From Ignavibacteria bacterium (GTDB lineage Bacteria > Bacteroidota > Ignavibacteria > Tepidaquicellales > Tepidaquicellaceae): a stretch of 64,000 bases of DNA. Location of the stretch: assembly GCA_016704345.1 (NCBI GenBank), contig JADJAH010000018.1, positions 127,312-191,311 on the forward strand, in the 5' to 3' direction. The position numbers and the translations under genes are program-made. Positions 8,632 through 18,756 of the stretch are shown here, piece after piece. The notes beneath the pieces were generated by a model. That model was not told the DNA's origin. It did not search any database and saw nothing but the letters and a program-made list of their open reading frames with translations. Within the stretch, counting starts at the first letter, position 1. Each line of letters starts with the position of its first letter.

Positions 8632-9734
8632 TCAGAATATCCAGTTCAGAGTTATTGTATAGACATGAAAATTATCCCACTCATCAAACTCATTAGTAAA
8701 GGAAGGCTGCTTTAAGTTAATGTAATCGAATTTCACTTCAAGCGGTGTTTTGGAATCCGTCAGCTGTCTTACAGGTATGTTTAAACCAAATCCGTAAGTG
8801 AATTCACTCAATTTGTTTTTGTTCTCACTTGTCCTTTGGTCATTCAGATCCTGCGTATAATATCCGGCTCTGAGTGCCACGATCTCGAGAAACGTAAACT
8901 CAAGTCCCCCGTGAAAGCCGCTGTAGTATTTCGAATTGAACAGGTCTTCATACTCAATATTTGCAACAACATTATATGACTTCAGCTTTTTAGATATATT
9001 CTTATCATCAACAGAAAGATTATATGCTGCACCAATCCTGAAAATCACAGGCAGAGGATCACCCTGATCTGCATCAGAGAAAGAATATTCTGCGAAAGTT
9101 GCATTCATCAAGCTAGTACCAATGTTGAATTTATGATCAAGCTTTTTCGACTCAATATTAAATGATTTGATAGCTCCTAAGTCGAAATAGAAGACGTCAT
9201 TATTTCCACTTCCCGTTTCATTTCCAACAGTCAATTCACGATTGCCGCCGGAATGCAAAAATTCAGATTAGCCCCAACGAAAGTCCTTTATTACTTCCGA
9301 TGATAAGGTCAGCCTGAAGCATGCTCATTCAGGATCGTAAGTTTCACCTATCAGATTGCCGTACTCATTTATAAAATTTATTTCATCTCCAAATCAAAAT
9401 AATCCCTGCTTGAACCCGATGGTGCCGTACTTATCAATTTTGTAGGATGCGCCTATGAAATTGTACTTCGCCTCTTCAGAAGATAGAATGGACCTGCAAA
9501 ACTTGCATTAACATTCAGCCCCTTCAGCGATGCCATTCCTGCCGGATTGTAGTAATATGACAGTGGATCACCTGTAACTGCCGATAGACCTCTTCCCATG
9601 GCTTCGGCTCTTGCACTCGGCTGTCTTCCGAGAAAGAACTCCGGAAACACACCGTTGTAATTTTGTGAAAATGATTCAGAAAAAACTCCGGCAAACATTG
9701 CCAGCAATGTAACAAAGTAAAATTTGAATTTCAT
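8632..9734 (-). pseudogene. PorV/PorQ-family outer-membrane protein, broken by several lesions
   Basis: The 5' part (9453-9734) starts at MKFKFYF behind a good ribosome site (GGAGG seven bases upstream) and has a signal peptide ending ESFSQ, then ARAEAMGRGLSAV and YYYNPAGMASL, the hallmark N terminus of PorV/PorQ (UPF0164-type) barrels. It then runs off frame. Homologous-looking peptide continues in other frames (for example YNFIGASYKIDKYGTIGFKQ and FRLTLSSEVIKDFRWG) with stops at about 9377, 9326 and 9270. The 3' part (8632-9258) is open and ends in aromatic TLNWIF, as barrels do. At least three lesions are needed, so this looks like a real pseudogene or a poorly assembled stretch. PorV-type proteins are partners of type IX secretion. 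Confidence 0.75.
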
Positions 9735-9907
9735 TTTTTTATCCTCCAATTTTAATAGAACAATTTTGTTTATGACGCTTTGTGAATCCGGAATCTGTAA
9801 TTATTCAGAGCTGCTATTAATTCATTGTTCTTAACTCATGAATTTCTGCTGCTCAGTTTGTCTGAAAGTCCGGGAATTTTTCCGTCATTCTTCGTACTTA
9901 AGATTCC

Positions 9908-11236
9908 TTATAACATCTTATGCATTCGCTTCATGCTAAGATATTCCCTCCTGAAAACAATATTCATACCCAGAAGGAATGCCATCATGACCGGATTAAA
10001 GCTTAACGACCTTTTCATGATTTGAGAATATGTGGCAAGTTTTCCGTACAACTCAAGGAATCCCCGCTCGGTTTGTTCAGCAGTCATTAGTTTGGGTATG
10101 AAGAAACATGTGTTACATGCTGAATTGTAAAAGCTGTTGTTCTTCAGAAGTTCCTGTTCTTCATCAAACAAGATCCTATGTTCCTGCTTCAACCTTTGAT
10201 AGATCCTCGTTCCCGGCACAGGGATCAGAATATTCAGGATAGGTATAGATATTTTTACCGAGCTGATGAAATCATAAAGCATCTGAGGAGTTTCAGTCGT
10301 ATCATTATCAAGCCCGAACATGAAGTATCCCGCAACCTTGATTCCGCTCTGATCAATATTTTGGAGTCTTTGACTGTAACTCTGAACCATGTATTTCTTA
10401 TTCACTCCGGAAAGATTTTGCTGACTGAGTGTTTCCATTCCAATGAACAATAACCTGCATCCTGCTTTGTACAATAGACGCAGCGCCTCAAGGTCATCGC
10501 CAATATCAACTGTAATCTGAGCACCCCACTTGAGATTGATATCGTTGTCAATCATGGCTTTCAGAAGTTTCAGAAGATATTCCCGATTATTGTATATGTT
10601 GTTATCCACGAAGCCTGCTTTCTTTGATATCCTGCTTATGCTCTTTAGGTCTTCAATTACATATTCAATTTTCCTAAGTCTGAAATTGCTCTTATAAACT
10701 GCAGCAGTGCAGCAAAAATCACAATCATTAATACACCCTATGCTGCTGAGCACAGGCATGAATGTTATCTTCTTGTCTGATAAGACGGAATAATCGAACG
10801 GAAAATTTATATCAATGCCGCAATGGTATTCACGTTGAAGCTGATTATTTTCCGCATCGGTTAAAATCTTCTTCATGTCCTTGGGACCGGGATTGCCGTG
10901 AACAATGGAATCGCATACATCTGTTAAGAGATGTGAACTGAAGTGCGCCTGGTATCCGCCAAAAATTACGATCTTATTTCGGCTCTTGAACTCCCGGGCT
11001 ATTTCCATTCCCTGTGCAATGTCGTATCCCATTGAGGTGATTGCAATTACTGAAGCATCCGTCTCGTAGTCAATGTCATCAAAATATTGAAGAACAACTT
11101 TCTTTTCCCAATCGGGTGGTGTTGCAGCGCTCAGTGCAGGCATTGCGAGAGAATGGACATACATGCTGTCACCTTTTAACAATTTGCCGTCCGAAGTTTG
11201 GTAGGTTGGTTGTATGTAATAGATTTTCTTTTTCAT
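9908..11236 (-). CDS. B12-binding-type radical SAM protein
   Basis: 442 residues, no signal peptide. Residues 1-130 fit a cobalamin-binding-like Rossmann domain (IAITSMGYDIAQGMEIA, IVIFGGYQAHF), though the classic DxHxxG is not visible. The radical SAM cluster motif CINDCDFC (Cys168, 172, 175) is the canonical CX3CX2C and would hold a [4Fe-4S] cluster and S-adenosylmethionine. The barrel continues with VDNNIY, GMETLSQQNLSGVNKKY and GYFMFGLDNDT, a pattern typical of the Elp3/MiaB/NifB-fold B12-binding radical SAM family. The substrate cannot be told from sequence. It stands alone between two unrelated genes. A weak GAGG lies about 10 bases before the ATG. Confidence 0.9.
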   Translation of the reverse strand: MKKKIYYIQPTYQTSDGKLLKGDSMYVHSLAMPALSAATPPDWEKKVVLQYFDDIDYETDASVIAITSMGYDIAQGMEIAREFKSRNKIVIFGGYQAHFSSHLLTDVCDSIVHGNPGPKDMKKILTDAENNQLQREYHCGIDINFPFDYSVLSDKKITFMPVLSSIGCINDCDFCCTAAVYKSNFRLRKIEYVIEDLKSISRISKKAGFVDNNIYNNREYLLKLLKAMIDNDINLKWGAQITVDIGDDLEALRLLYKAGCRLLFIGMETLSQQNLSGVNKKYMVQSYSQRLQNIDQSGIKVAGYFMFGLDNDTTETPQMLYDFISSVKISIPILNILIPVPGTRIYQRLKQEHRILFDEEQELLKNNSFYNSACNTCFFIPKLMTAEQTERGFLELYGKLATYSQIMKRSLSFNPVMMAFLLGMNIVFRREYLSMKRMHKML

Positions 11237-11434
11237 TTCATTATCCTCAACTTTCTGTTAAGTGTTGCTGAAATAATTTCATGGATAGCTAATTCTTCTT
11301 CTATTGGAGATCCTCGACACACGCTTCGAATCCTTTCTGCTTTAGTATGTCAGTGCAGATTTTAGGAATTGATGAAGCACACTCCTCATTCAGCTAACTT
11401 TGAACATTCTCAACTTGTCACAAATCACTTCTTC

Positions 11435-12010
11435 TCAATACTCTTTCTTGTTTGCCATGATGATTCTGACAAGTTCGTCCTTCTTGTTATGAAGAACTTT
11501 GTTCAGATAGTATGTTTCATCTTCATTAGGTGCAAAATTTCCTCCAATTATGCCTCCGGCAATAGTAGTTAGAAGTGCCACACCAACTCCTGCCATGTCT
11601 GCACCCATGGATTCAAAACCTTGACCTTCATTGGCCGAATGAATTGCGTATCCAATAAGACTTCCCACAAGTGCTCCACCAACTATTCCTGCTGTAATCC
11701 AAAGCCCTGTGCTGCCCTTCTTCTTGAATGTTAACCTTTCAATGTCAGAGATGTTGAGATCTAAAGAACTATTGTTAACATTTCCAAACCTGACTGTGCT
11801 GTCATTCAAAAATGTAATTCTTTCAAATCCGCCTTTCTCAACTTTGAAACGTGTTCCGGGACTCCCGCTTTGATTGTTTAGTGGAACATTGTAATACCGT
11901 ATAGAGAACTGACCTGTGATGAAAGGTCCCTCCTGATACTCCTGTGCGTAAACTGTCAGAACACTTGAAGTGAAAATCAAAAAAACTGAAATCAAAATTG
12001 TTTTTATCAT
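11435..12010 (-). CDS. Exported protein with glycine-zipper membrane segments
   Basis: 191 residues. A signal peptide (1-22, VYAQ) is followed by a predicted beta-rich region (FSIRYYNVPLN..., FERITFLNDSTVRFG, DIERLTFKK). Two glycine-rich hydrophobic stretches follow, about residues 104-125 (WITAGIVGGALVGSLIGYAI) and 140-160 (GVGVALLTTIAGGIIGGNFA), in glycine-zipper style. The tail is basic (NKKDELVRIIMANKKEY). I do not recognise the family; a membrane-associated envelope protein is likely. Confidence 0.75.
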   Translation of the reverse strand: MIKTILISVFLIFTSSVLTVYAQEYQEGPFITGQFSIRYYNVPLNNQSGSPGTRFKVEKGGFERITFLNDSTVRFGNVNNSSLDLNISDIERLTFKKKGSTGLWITAGIVGGALVGSLIGYAIHSANEGQGFESMGADMAGVGVALLTTIAGGIIGGNFAPNEDETYYLNKVLHNKKDELVRIIMANKKEY

Positions 12011-12285
12011 AGTTTTACTTAACTCCTTTTCATATCAAAACTATTCATAATGCTATTTACAATTGTCACGGAAATGTAAAAAGTAAATACAACTTTCTTT
12101 GTTTTCGCGGCCGTTTATGTTCTAAAGAATTTTGCCTTCCATTATGTGATGGTGATCATCCTGAGTGTGCAAACTTTTTGATCACGATCCAAAATCATTA
12201 CTTCCTTTTTGATGGTCCTCTACTCTGCAACAGGTATGCGTTACGCTCGGAAATAAAAATAAGGGCTTGAACTTTGCCCATTCAC

Positions 12286-13323
12286 TTACATTGGCAACCA
12301 TACACTTCCATTCCATCTGTAAAGATAATCACAACTGCATTCCCAACAGAAGCAGCCCCCCATATAAACGTTGCCGTTGTTGCAGACAAGTGTCCTAACA
12401 TTAAACCATTGATCATAAAACTCTCCCGGCATCATGTTCCAGTTCTTGCCATCTCCATGCACTACAAAATTCCAACCTCCGGCGTAGATCTTGTTTTCAT
12501 CCGCTGCAATTACCATGACATATCCATTCTTCCATATCCCCGGCGTTGACCAAACCGAACCGTCCCACTTTGCAAGTCCGCAAATGCTGTCTTCACCTGC
12601 AACTTCAAAAGTGCCGCCTGCATAAAGATCATTACCATTCACTGCAATCGAATATACTGCTCCGTCTAATCCGTTGCCCAAGGAACTCCAGATAGCCCCA
12701 TCCCATTTTGCTATTCTGTTAATCGATTGTTCTCCGGCACCGGTGAAGTCACCTCCGGCATATAGCTTATCTCCCACTACGGCAAGCGTTCTCACTTTCC
12801 CGTTGAATCCGCTCCCGAGAGAAGACCAGCTTGTGCCGTCCCATTTTGCTATTCTGCCTGTAAGCGCACCTCCTGAAGTTATGAACTCTCCGCCTGCAAA
12901 AAGTGTTTTGCCAATTACCGCAAGTGCAAGCACACTTCCGTTCATACCTTTTCCGAGAGCAGACCAGTGAATGCCATCCCACTTTGCTATGCAATTTACT
13001 TCGAGTTCACCCGCCATTGTAAAGCTTCCTCCTGCATAAACATCATTTCCCAAAACAGCAATTGCTTTTACACTTCCGCTCAGTCCCTCTTCCATGGCGC
13101 TCCATCTTGTTCCGTCCCACATTGCAATGTTCTGCACCTTTGCACCAAGGATCCCGTTGCAATCTCCTCCAACAAAGATCTGATCTCCCAAAAATGCTAT
13201 TGAATAATACTCACCTCTTGTAAAAGAGAAAGGATTGGTATTATTATTCGAGGCTGGATCATCATTGCATGAAAGAATCATTGATAAGGTTAACATCGTA
13301 ATTGATAATTTTAAGATATTCAT
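12286..13323 (-). CDS. Propeller-repeat lipoprotein (Rax2/Kelch-like blades)
   Basis: 345 residues. Lipoprotein signal with lipobox MILSC (Cys19) followed by NDDPASNNN. About seven repeats of roughly 42 residues follow the pattern LYAGG.F..AGE....IAKWDG..WS.LG.G.NG.V..IAV, the same blade type as the protein at 222-1877, so a closed beta-propeller is likely. The last blade is cysteine-rich (MGGCFCWECSCDYLYRW). It has neither the T9SS domain nor the HRNSIETWS module, which fits anchoring by lipid instead. Its upstream region (13324-13500) is shared with that of the next array gene. Confidence 0.85.
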   Translation of the reverse strand: MNILKLSITMLTLSMILSCNDDPASNNNTNPFSFTRGEYYSIAFLGDQIFVGGDCNGILGAKVQNIAMWDGTRWSAMEEGLSGSVKAIAVLGNDVYAGGSFTMAGELEVNCIAKWDGIHWSALGKGMNGSVLALAVIGKTLFAGGEFITSGGALTGRIAKWDGTSWSSLGSGFNGKVRTLAVVGDKLYAGGDFTGAGEQSINRIAKWDGAIWSSLGNGLDGAVYSIAVNGNDLYAGGTFEVAGEDSICGLAKWDGSVWSTPGIWKNGYVMVIAADENKIYAGGWNFVVHGDGKNWNMMPGEFYDQWFNVRTLVCNNGNVYMGGCFCWECSCDYLYRWNGSVWLPM

Positions 13324-13376
13324 AGTGCTAAGCTCCGCTTTATTTTAAGTGAATCCCGTTTTCGAATGATTCGATC

Positions 13377-13500
13377 AATTAAGAATTACGAATTTAGAAT
13401 TAGGAATTCTTACGTGACTTACCGCAAATACTTTCAGCTCATTCATAACAATCACCGCCGCACCAATTCCTAATTCTTAATTCTCAATTCGTAATTCTTA
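13377..13500. repeat. MITE-like inverted-repeat element, copy 1 (family A)
   Basis: The left arm 13377-13408 and right arm 13465-13500 are inverted copies made of AATTACG/AATTAAG-type heptads. They match except for one base and one 7-base insertion, and enclose a 56-base core (ACGTGACTTACC...CACCGCCGCACC). The outer end of the right arm contains the stop codon of the gene at 13498. A near-identical copy is at 15701-15824. Transcribed, it would form a long hairpin, and could act as terminator for the array gene. Confidence 0.75.
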
Positions 13501-15647
13501 CTTCAATAGCATCATCCTCTTCACATCCGTAAAACCTTCTGTAACAAGTTTGTAAAAGTAAACTCCGCTCGACAATCCGCTACCGTCAAACTCAACCTGA
13601 TATGTCCCGGCGCTCTGCTTTTCATTCACAAGCGTTGAGACCTCATGCCCAAGCACATCATATACCGTGAGCTTTACTAAATTCGTAATTCTTAATTGAT
13701 AATTGATAATTGTCTTTGGGTTGAAGGGGTTGGGAAAATTCTGACTCAGGCTGTATCCGTAAGGAACTTCAACAGAAATAGAATGTACTTCAACTGGTTC
13801 GCCACCAGATATTGTCTTAAGTATTGTGCCATTTTGACCTACCGCCCAGCCTGTATTGTTGTCTATGAAATGAACTGCAGATAACCAATAGTTTGAACTG
13901 TGAACCTGACTTCCCCAGTTTAATCCTCCGTTTGTTGTTTTGAGAATTATACCTGTGTTTACATTATATAAGTGTCCTACTGCCCAGCCGGTGTTTTGAT
14001 CTGCAAAATAGACTGAATTCAAAAGATCACTTGTTCCGATTGTCTGAGTTATCCAGTTAGTTCCACCGTTAGTAGTTTTGAGAATTGTAGTGCTGCTACC
14101 CACTGTCCATCCTATGTTGTTATCTATAAAATGCACTGACCATAACCATTTATTTGTCCCGCTTATCTGCGGAGTCCAGTTCGTTCCGCCGTTGGTTGTT
14201 TTGAGTATAGCACTGGAATTTGTGTTGTAATCATATCCCACTACCCATCCTGTGTTATTGTCTGGAAAATGAAATGACCAGAATATAAAACTTGTTCTGT
14301 TTAACTGTAAATTCCAGTTTACTCCTGCGTTTGTTGTTTTCAAAATTGTACTGGTATCCGGATATCCTCCCAAAGCCCATCCTGTGTTATTATCTGCAAA
14401 ATGAACTGACCATAAGTTACTATTAGATCCGCTAACCTGAGGTGTCCAGTTAGCGCCACTGTTTGTGGTTTTGAGAATTGTTCCTGTACTACCTGATATC
14501 CAACCCGTGTTGCTATCTATGAAATGAACTGATAACAGAGATTGACTTGTCCCGCTTATCAGATTTGTCCAGTTAGCTCCGCTGTTTGTTGTCTTAAGGA
14601 TTGCACCTAAGTCTCCTACAGTCCAGCCTGTGTTGTAATCCGCAAAATTTACTGAATACAGCCAATGATTAGTTCCGCTTATTTGATTTATCCAGTTCGT
14701 TCCTCCATTGGTTGTCTTGAGAAAAGTGCCTCCATATTGGAGTGAGCCTCCTACCACAAAACCGACGTCGTTATCAGTAAAATGAATGGAGCTCAAACTA
14801 AAACCAACTCCACTTACCTGACTTATCCATGTTGTTCCTCCATTGGTTGTTTTGAGAATTGTGCCATGACCTCCCGCTGACCATCCGTTATTATTATCAA
14901 TGAAATAAACTGAAGATAACTGATAGCTTGTCCCGCTTGTCTGTGGTATCCAGTTTGTTCCGCCATTTGTTGTTTTAAAATTGCACCGGAAGACATATTG
15001 TCATATCCCACAACCCAGCCGGTAATGTTATCTGTGAAATGAACTGAACGAAAATAACCATCAGTTCCATTTAACTGAGGTGTCCAGTTTATTCCGCCGT
15101 TTGTTGTTTTAAGAATTGTGCTGCTTCCAACAATCCAGCCTGTGTTGTTATCTGCGAAATGAACCGAACTCAATTCATTACTTGTTCCGCTAACCTGTGG
15201 TGTCCAGTTTGTTCCGCCATTTGTTGTTTTGAGAATTGTACCTGTGATTCCAACAGCGCACCCCGCGTAGTCATCTGCAACGTGAACAGAAAACAATGTA
15301 TTGTCTGTCCCGCTTGTCTGTGAAATCCAGTTTGCTCCACCGTTTGTTGTTTTGAGAATTGTGCCGAACTTTCCTGTAACATATCCAGTGTTGACATCAG
15401 TCGAGTGAATCGAATACAAATCTTTACTTGTCACTCTTGTCTGAGTTGTCCAGCTTGTTCCAGCGTTGGTTGTTTTGAGGATTGTTCCATATTCACCAAC
15501 AGCCCAACCGGTATTACTATTTTCGAAATGAACTGAATTCAGTACATTGCTGGTCGGCAAAGGATTCTGCCAGAACCACCCGCTTTGTGCAAATGCAGAT
15601 ATGTGCACTGCAAAGAACATTACTACTATTGCTGTAAATCGTTTCAT
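13498..15647 (-). pseudogene. Ycf48-like repeat propeller with T9SS sorting domain, one frameshift
   Basis: The start MKRFTAIVV (15647) is chosen because GGAGG lies just upstream; the signal peptide ends SAFAQ. The body is a long series of ~43-residue repeats, SSVHFADNNTGWIVG...TILKTTNGG.NWTPQ.SGT, which is the Ycf48/BNR-type propeller blade. The C terminus (13498 to about 13790) is a type A T9SS sorting domain: SLSQNFPNPFNPKT...VYDVLGHEV...SGVYFY...KRMMLLK. The reading frame breaks near 14977, where TTTTAAAATTG lacks one base compared with sister repeats (TTTTGAGAATTG), so the open parts are 14823-15647 and 13498 to ~14977. Total length fits a single missing base. Either a real lesion or a homopolymer error. 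Confidence 0.8.
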
Positions 15648-15700
15648 GGCGCTAACCTCCATTTTGTTTAAAATGAATCCCGTTTTCAAATGATTCGATC

Positions 15701-15824
15701 AATTAAGAATTACGAATTTAGAATTAGGAATTCTTACGTGACTTACCTCAAATGCTTTCAGCTCATTCATAACAATCACCGCCGCACCAATTCCTAATTC
15801 TTAATTCTCAATTCGTAATTCTTA
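15701..15824. repeat. MITE-like inverted-repeat element, copy 2 (family A)
   Basis: Near-identical to 13377-13500, including the 56-base core. The stop codon of the gene at 15822 lies in its right arm. The similarity continues into the flank toward the next gene start (15648-15700 against 13324-13376), so a whole ~180-base intergenic unit was duplicated. Confidence 0.75.
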
Positions 15825-17812
15825 CTTCACCAGCATCATCCTCTTCACATCCGTAAAACCCTCTGTAACAATTTTGTAAAAATAAACTCCGCTCGCAAAT
15901 CCGCTGCCGTCAAACTCAACCTGATATGTCCCGGCGCTCTGCTTTTCATTCACAAGCGTTGCCACTTCATGCCCGAGCACATCATATACCGTGAGCTTTA
16001 CCAAATTCGTAATTCTTAATTGATAATTGATATTTGTCTTTGGGTTGAAGGGGTTGGGAAAATTTTGCTCTAATGCAAATGACGATGGAACAATGGAGGA
16101 TATATGTTTTATTCCTGTAATGTCTGCATATGATCGTCTCCAGACAGATTGACTACCAGTTCCTGAGAATACATAGTCATTAGCAATAACATAATACACG
16201 GTACATACTAAATTCATGATTGTAAATTAGCCCATTTTCACCGTTATTTGTTGAGAGAAATACTCCCTAAATGCAACCGAAGATATAATTTTCTTTGATC
16301 AAGATAGACTGTTATGTTTAGATCCAGTTACCACCATTATTACTGAAAACTCCGGCATAAGTCCCGGCAAAAATGTTATTCGATCGATGCAAGGTATTGA
16401 TAACTTGATTTAATAGCCCGGCGTTAACCCAGTTTCCGCCGTTAAGTTGACAGATATCCATTCCAAGTTCCGCAAACATAATTTGGTTGGGAAACTTTAC
16501 CTGATAAACCTGCAAACAGCCAGTTTACGCCGTTGTTCGTTGACAAGAATACACCGCTGCCATTTGTGCCGGCAAATACATTGTTTCCGCTTACGGCAAA
16601 TGACCAGATAATTCGATCTGAAAATCCGGCGGCAGTCCAGTCCCCACCATTATTCGTTGAAAGGAATGCTCCTTCATCGGACCCGGCTAATATGTTGTTC
16701 CCACTTATGGCTAGATCTAATGTAATGATCAGTAGCCGTTGTTCACATCATTCCAGATTTCGCCATTGTTCGTTGAAAGAAATACTCCGCTGCCAAAAGT
16801 CCCCGCGAATATTTTATTCCCACTTAAGGCAAGAGCAAGAGTGGACAGTTGTGGAAAACCAACAATGGACCAGCTTCCGCCATTATTGATCGATCGATAC
16901 AATCCGTCATAAAAAGACCCAGTAAAGATATTATTTCCGCTTATAGCTATAGACCTGAAAATATGATTTGATAATCCTGTAGAAGTCCAGTTTCCGCCAA
17001 AATTGGTTGAGAGATAAACTCCACCTTCGTTGGAAAAATCACCTGTCCCTGCGTAAATTATTTCCGCTTAAAGACACCTGACAGTTTCATCTGATATTCG
17101 GAAGTACTCCAGTTTTGTCCGTTATCGATCAGAGATACACTCTAATAAAATCCCTGCAAATAGAAAACTTCCGCTTACGACCAAAGAATAAAGATTTGAT
17201 TGCATAATCCTGTCTGTTCTCCAGTTTGCACCATTATTATTAGACAGAAATATCCGCTGCCAAAGTCCCTGCGAATAACCTGTCTCCGTCGATAGCAAGC
17301 GACTGAATAGTTAAACTTGGTAAACCGGCTGGAGTCCAGTTTGCACCATTATTGGTAGATAGATATACACCTCCGAGATAACTACCTGCAAAGATTTTGT
17401 TTCCGCTTATGACAAGAGAATAAATTTGCCGATTAGGTAAGCCGTTATTTACAGCCGTCCAGTTAGCGCCATTATTGGTGGATATAAATACACCTCCTCC
17501 GCTGGTTGTACTGGTAGTACCGGCAAAGATTTTACTTCCGCTTATTGCAAGAGAATTAACAAAATTGTTTGATAAACCGTTATTGACTGAAGTCCAGTTT
17601 CCTCCATTATTGGTTGAAAGGAATACTCCGCCTTCTGCCCCTGCGAATATGTTATTCCCGGATATTGCTACACAGTACACTGATCCTCCAAAAGGACCAT
17701 TGGTCTGCACCCACTGGGCTTCGCAATTATCAAATATAGAATGAGAATTTGGATAATTAAAAACTGCAAAACTTTCTAAAGTCTTTAAAATCCTTCTGTT
17801 TTCTTTGAGCAA
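15822..17812 (-). pseudogene. Decayed T9SS repeat-propeller gene
   Basis: Open fragments at 17240-17812, 16318-16515 and 15822-16217 are parts of one gene. The first has repeats VYCVAISGNNIFAGAEGGVFLSTNNGGNWTSVNNGL of about 41 residues; the last is a complete type A T9SS sorting domain (ALEQNFPNPFNPKT ... KRMMLVK). Between them the same repeat peptides continue in changing frames, so many indels are present. Even the signal peptide is off frame: a hydrophobic stretch (LQFLIIQILILYLI) lies in a different frame just before NCEAQW. The number of lesions argues for genuine decay. It keeps the repeat layout of 20394-22264. Confidence 0.8.
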
Positions 17813-18036
17813 AATTATGAATTCAATACCCTTGAATTGTCATAAGAATGTCAAAGAATTAATTTAATTGAACATAGAACTTGGATCCCGTTTGCAAATT
17901 AAAAATATTATTCTTCAATCACTCTTGGTCATTAGTACGCTCCAATTTGAATCTTTAATTACTTGATCAGTCAATTCGATTCCCGGAAGAACACCGGAAA
18001 CTGATTTTCACCAATTTTCATAATGCCATTCTCAGA

Positions 18037-18705
18037 TCATTCACTCCTCTTCTGAACGGCCGCTTCATCATACTTAAAGCTCTTCATCAAGCTGAAGATA
18101 GGTTTCAACTCAGCCGAGTTGGTTTTTATAACTCCAAGGGGCTGGTTGTAAGAACTTGAAATGTTGAAACCAAAGTATTGTTTTACACTTGTACTGTCGC
18201 CTGGGAAGAAGATGAAACTCACGCTCTCATAATAAGTCCAAACATGCCAATCCGGCAATGTGAATTTGCATGAAAATATAATGCCATAGTATCTTCTCCC
18301 TGCAATAGTAGTATCAAAGTGTCTCTTTCCGTTCATCTTGAGATTCTCGAATCCCGCATTCTTGAAAGCCCTCAGATCTTCTTCCAGAAGATTCTCTGCC
18401 AATTGCTTTCTGGAGGACTCCGTTTCGATCAGAATGGAGTCCTTGAAGACTGAAATGAAAGTTTTATTGACTGAACCTGTCAGGATGTTTGACGACTCAA
18501 GTATAAAGTTGACGGTGCCCTTGTCTTTGGAAATCACATATTCCCAGTCGTCATCCGACGGTGATGTGACGGTAAAACCGTTGAGCTTAACCAAAGTATT
18601 CGGCTCAATGCTCTTCGTCTTCTGAGCAAAAGATACGCTGCAGACAGCCACGAATATGGCCAACATCAAAATTAAGTTAGAAAAAATTTTCAGTTTCTTT
18701 TTCAT
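18037..18705 (-). CDS. Exported protein of unknown function
   Basis: 222 residues with a signal peptide (1-27, VSFAQ). The mature part is a single mixed alpha/beta domain with the stretches FTVTSPSDDDWEY, KQLAENLLEEDLRAFKNAGF and RRYYGIIFSCKFTLPDWHVWTYYESVSFIFFP. No cysteine pairs, repeats or sorting domain. I do not recognise the family. It is followed upstream by the TPR gene with a gap of about 50 bases, so the two may be co-transcribed. Confidence 0.75.
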   Translation of the reverse strand: MKKKLKIFSNLILMLAIFVAVCSVSFAQKTKSIEPNTLVKLNGFTVTSPSDDDWEYVISKDKGTVNFILESSNILTGSVNKTFISVFKDSILIETESSRKQLAENLLEEDLRAFKNAGFENLKMNGKRHFDTTIAGRRYYGIIFSCKFTLPDWHVWTYYESVSFIFFPGDSTSVKQYFGFNISSSYNQPLGVIKTNSAELKPIFSLMKSFKYDEAAVQKRSE

Positions 18706-18756
18706 GATTTAAATTTTTTATGTTTATCAGTATTTGATTTTCCAAAAACTGTTTTA

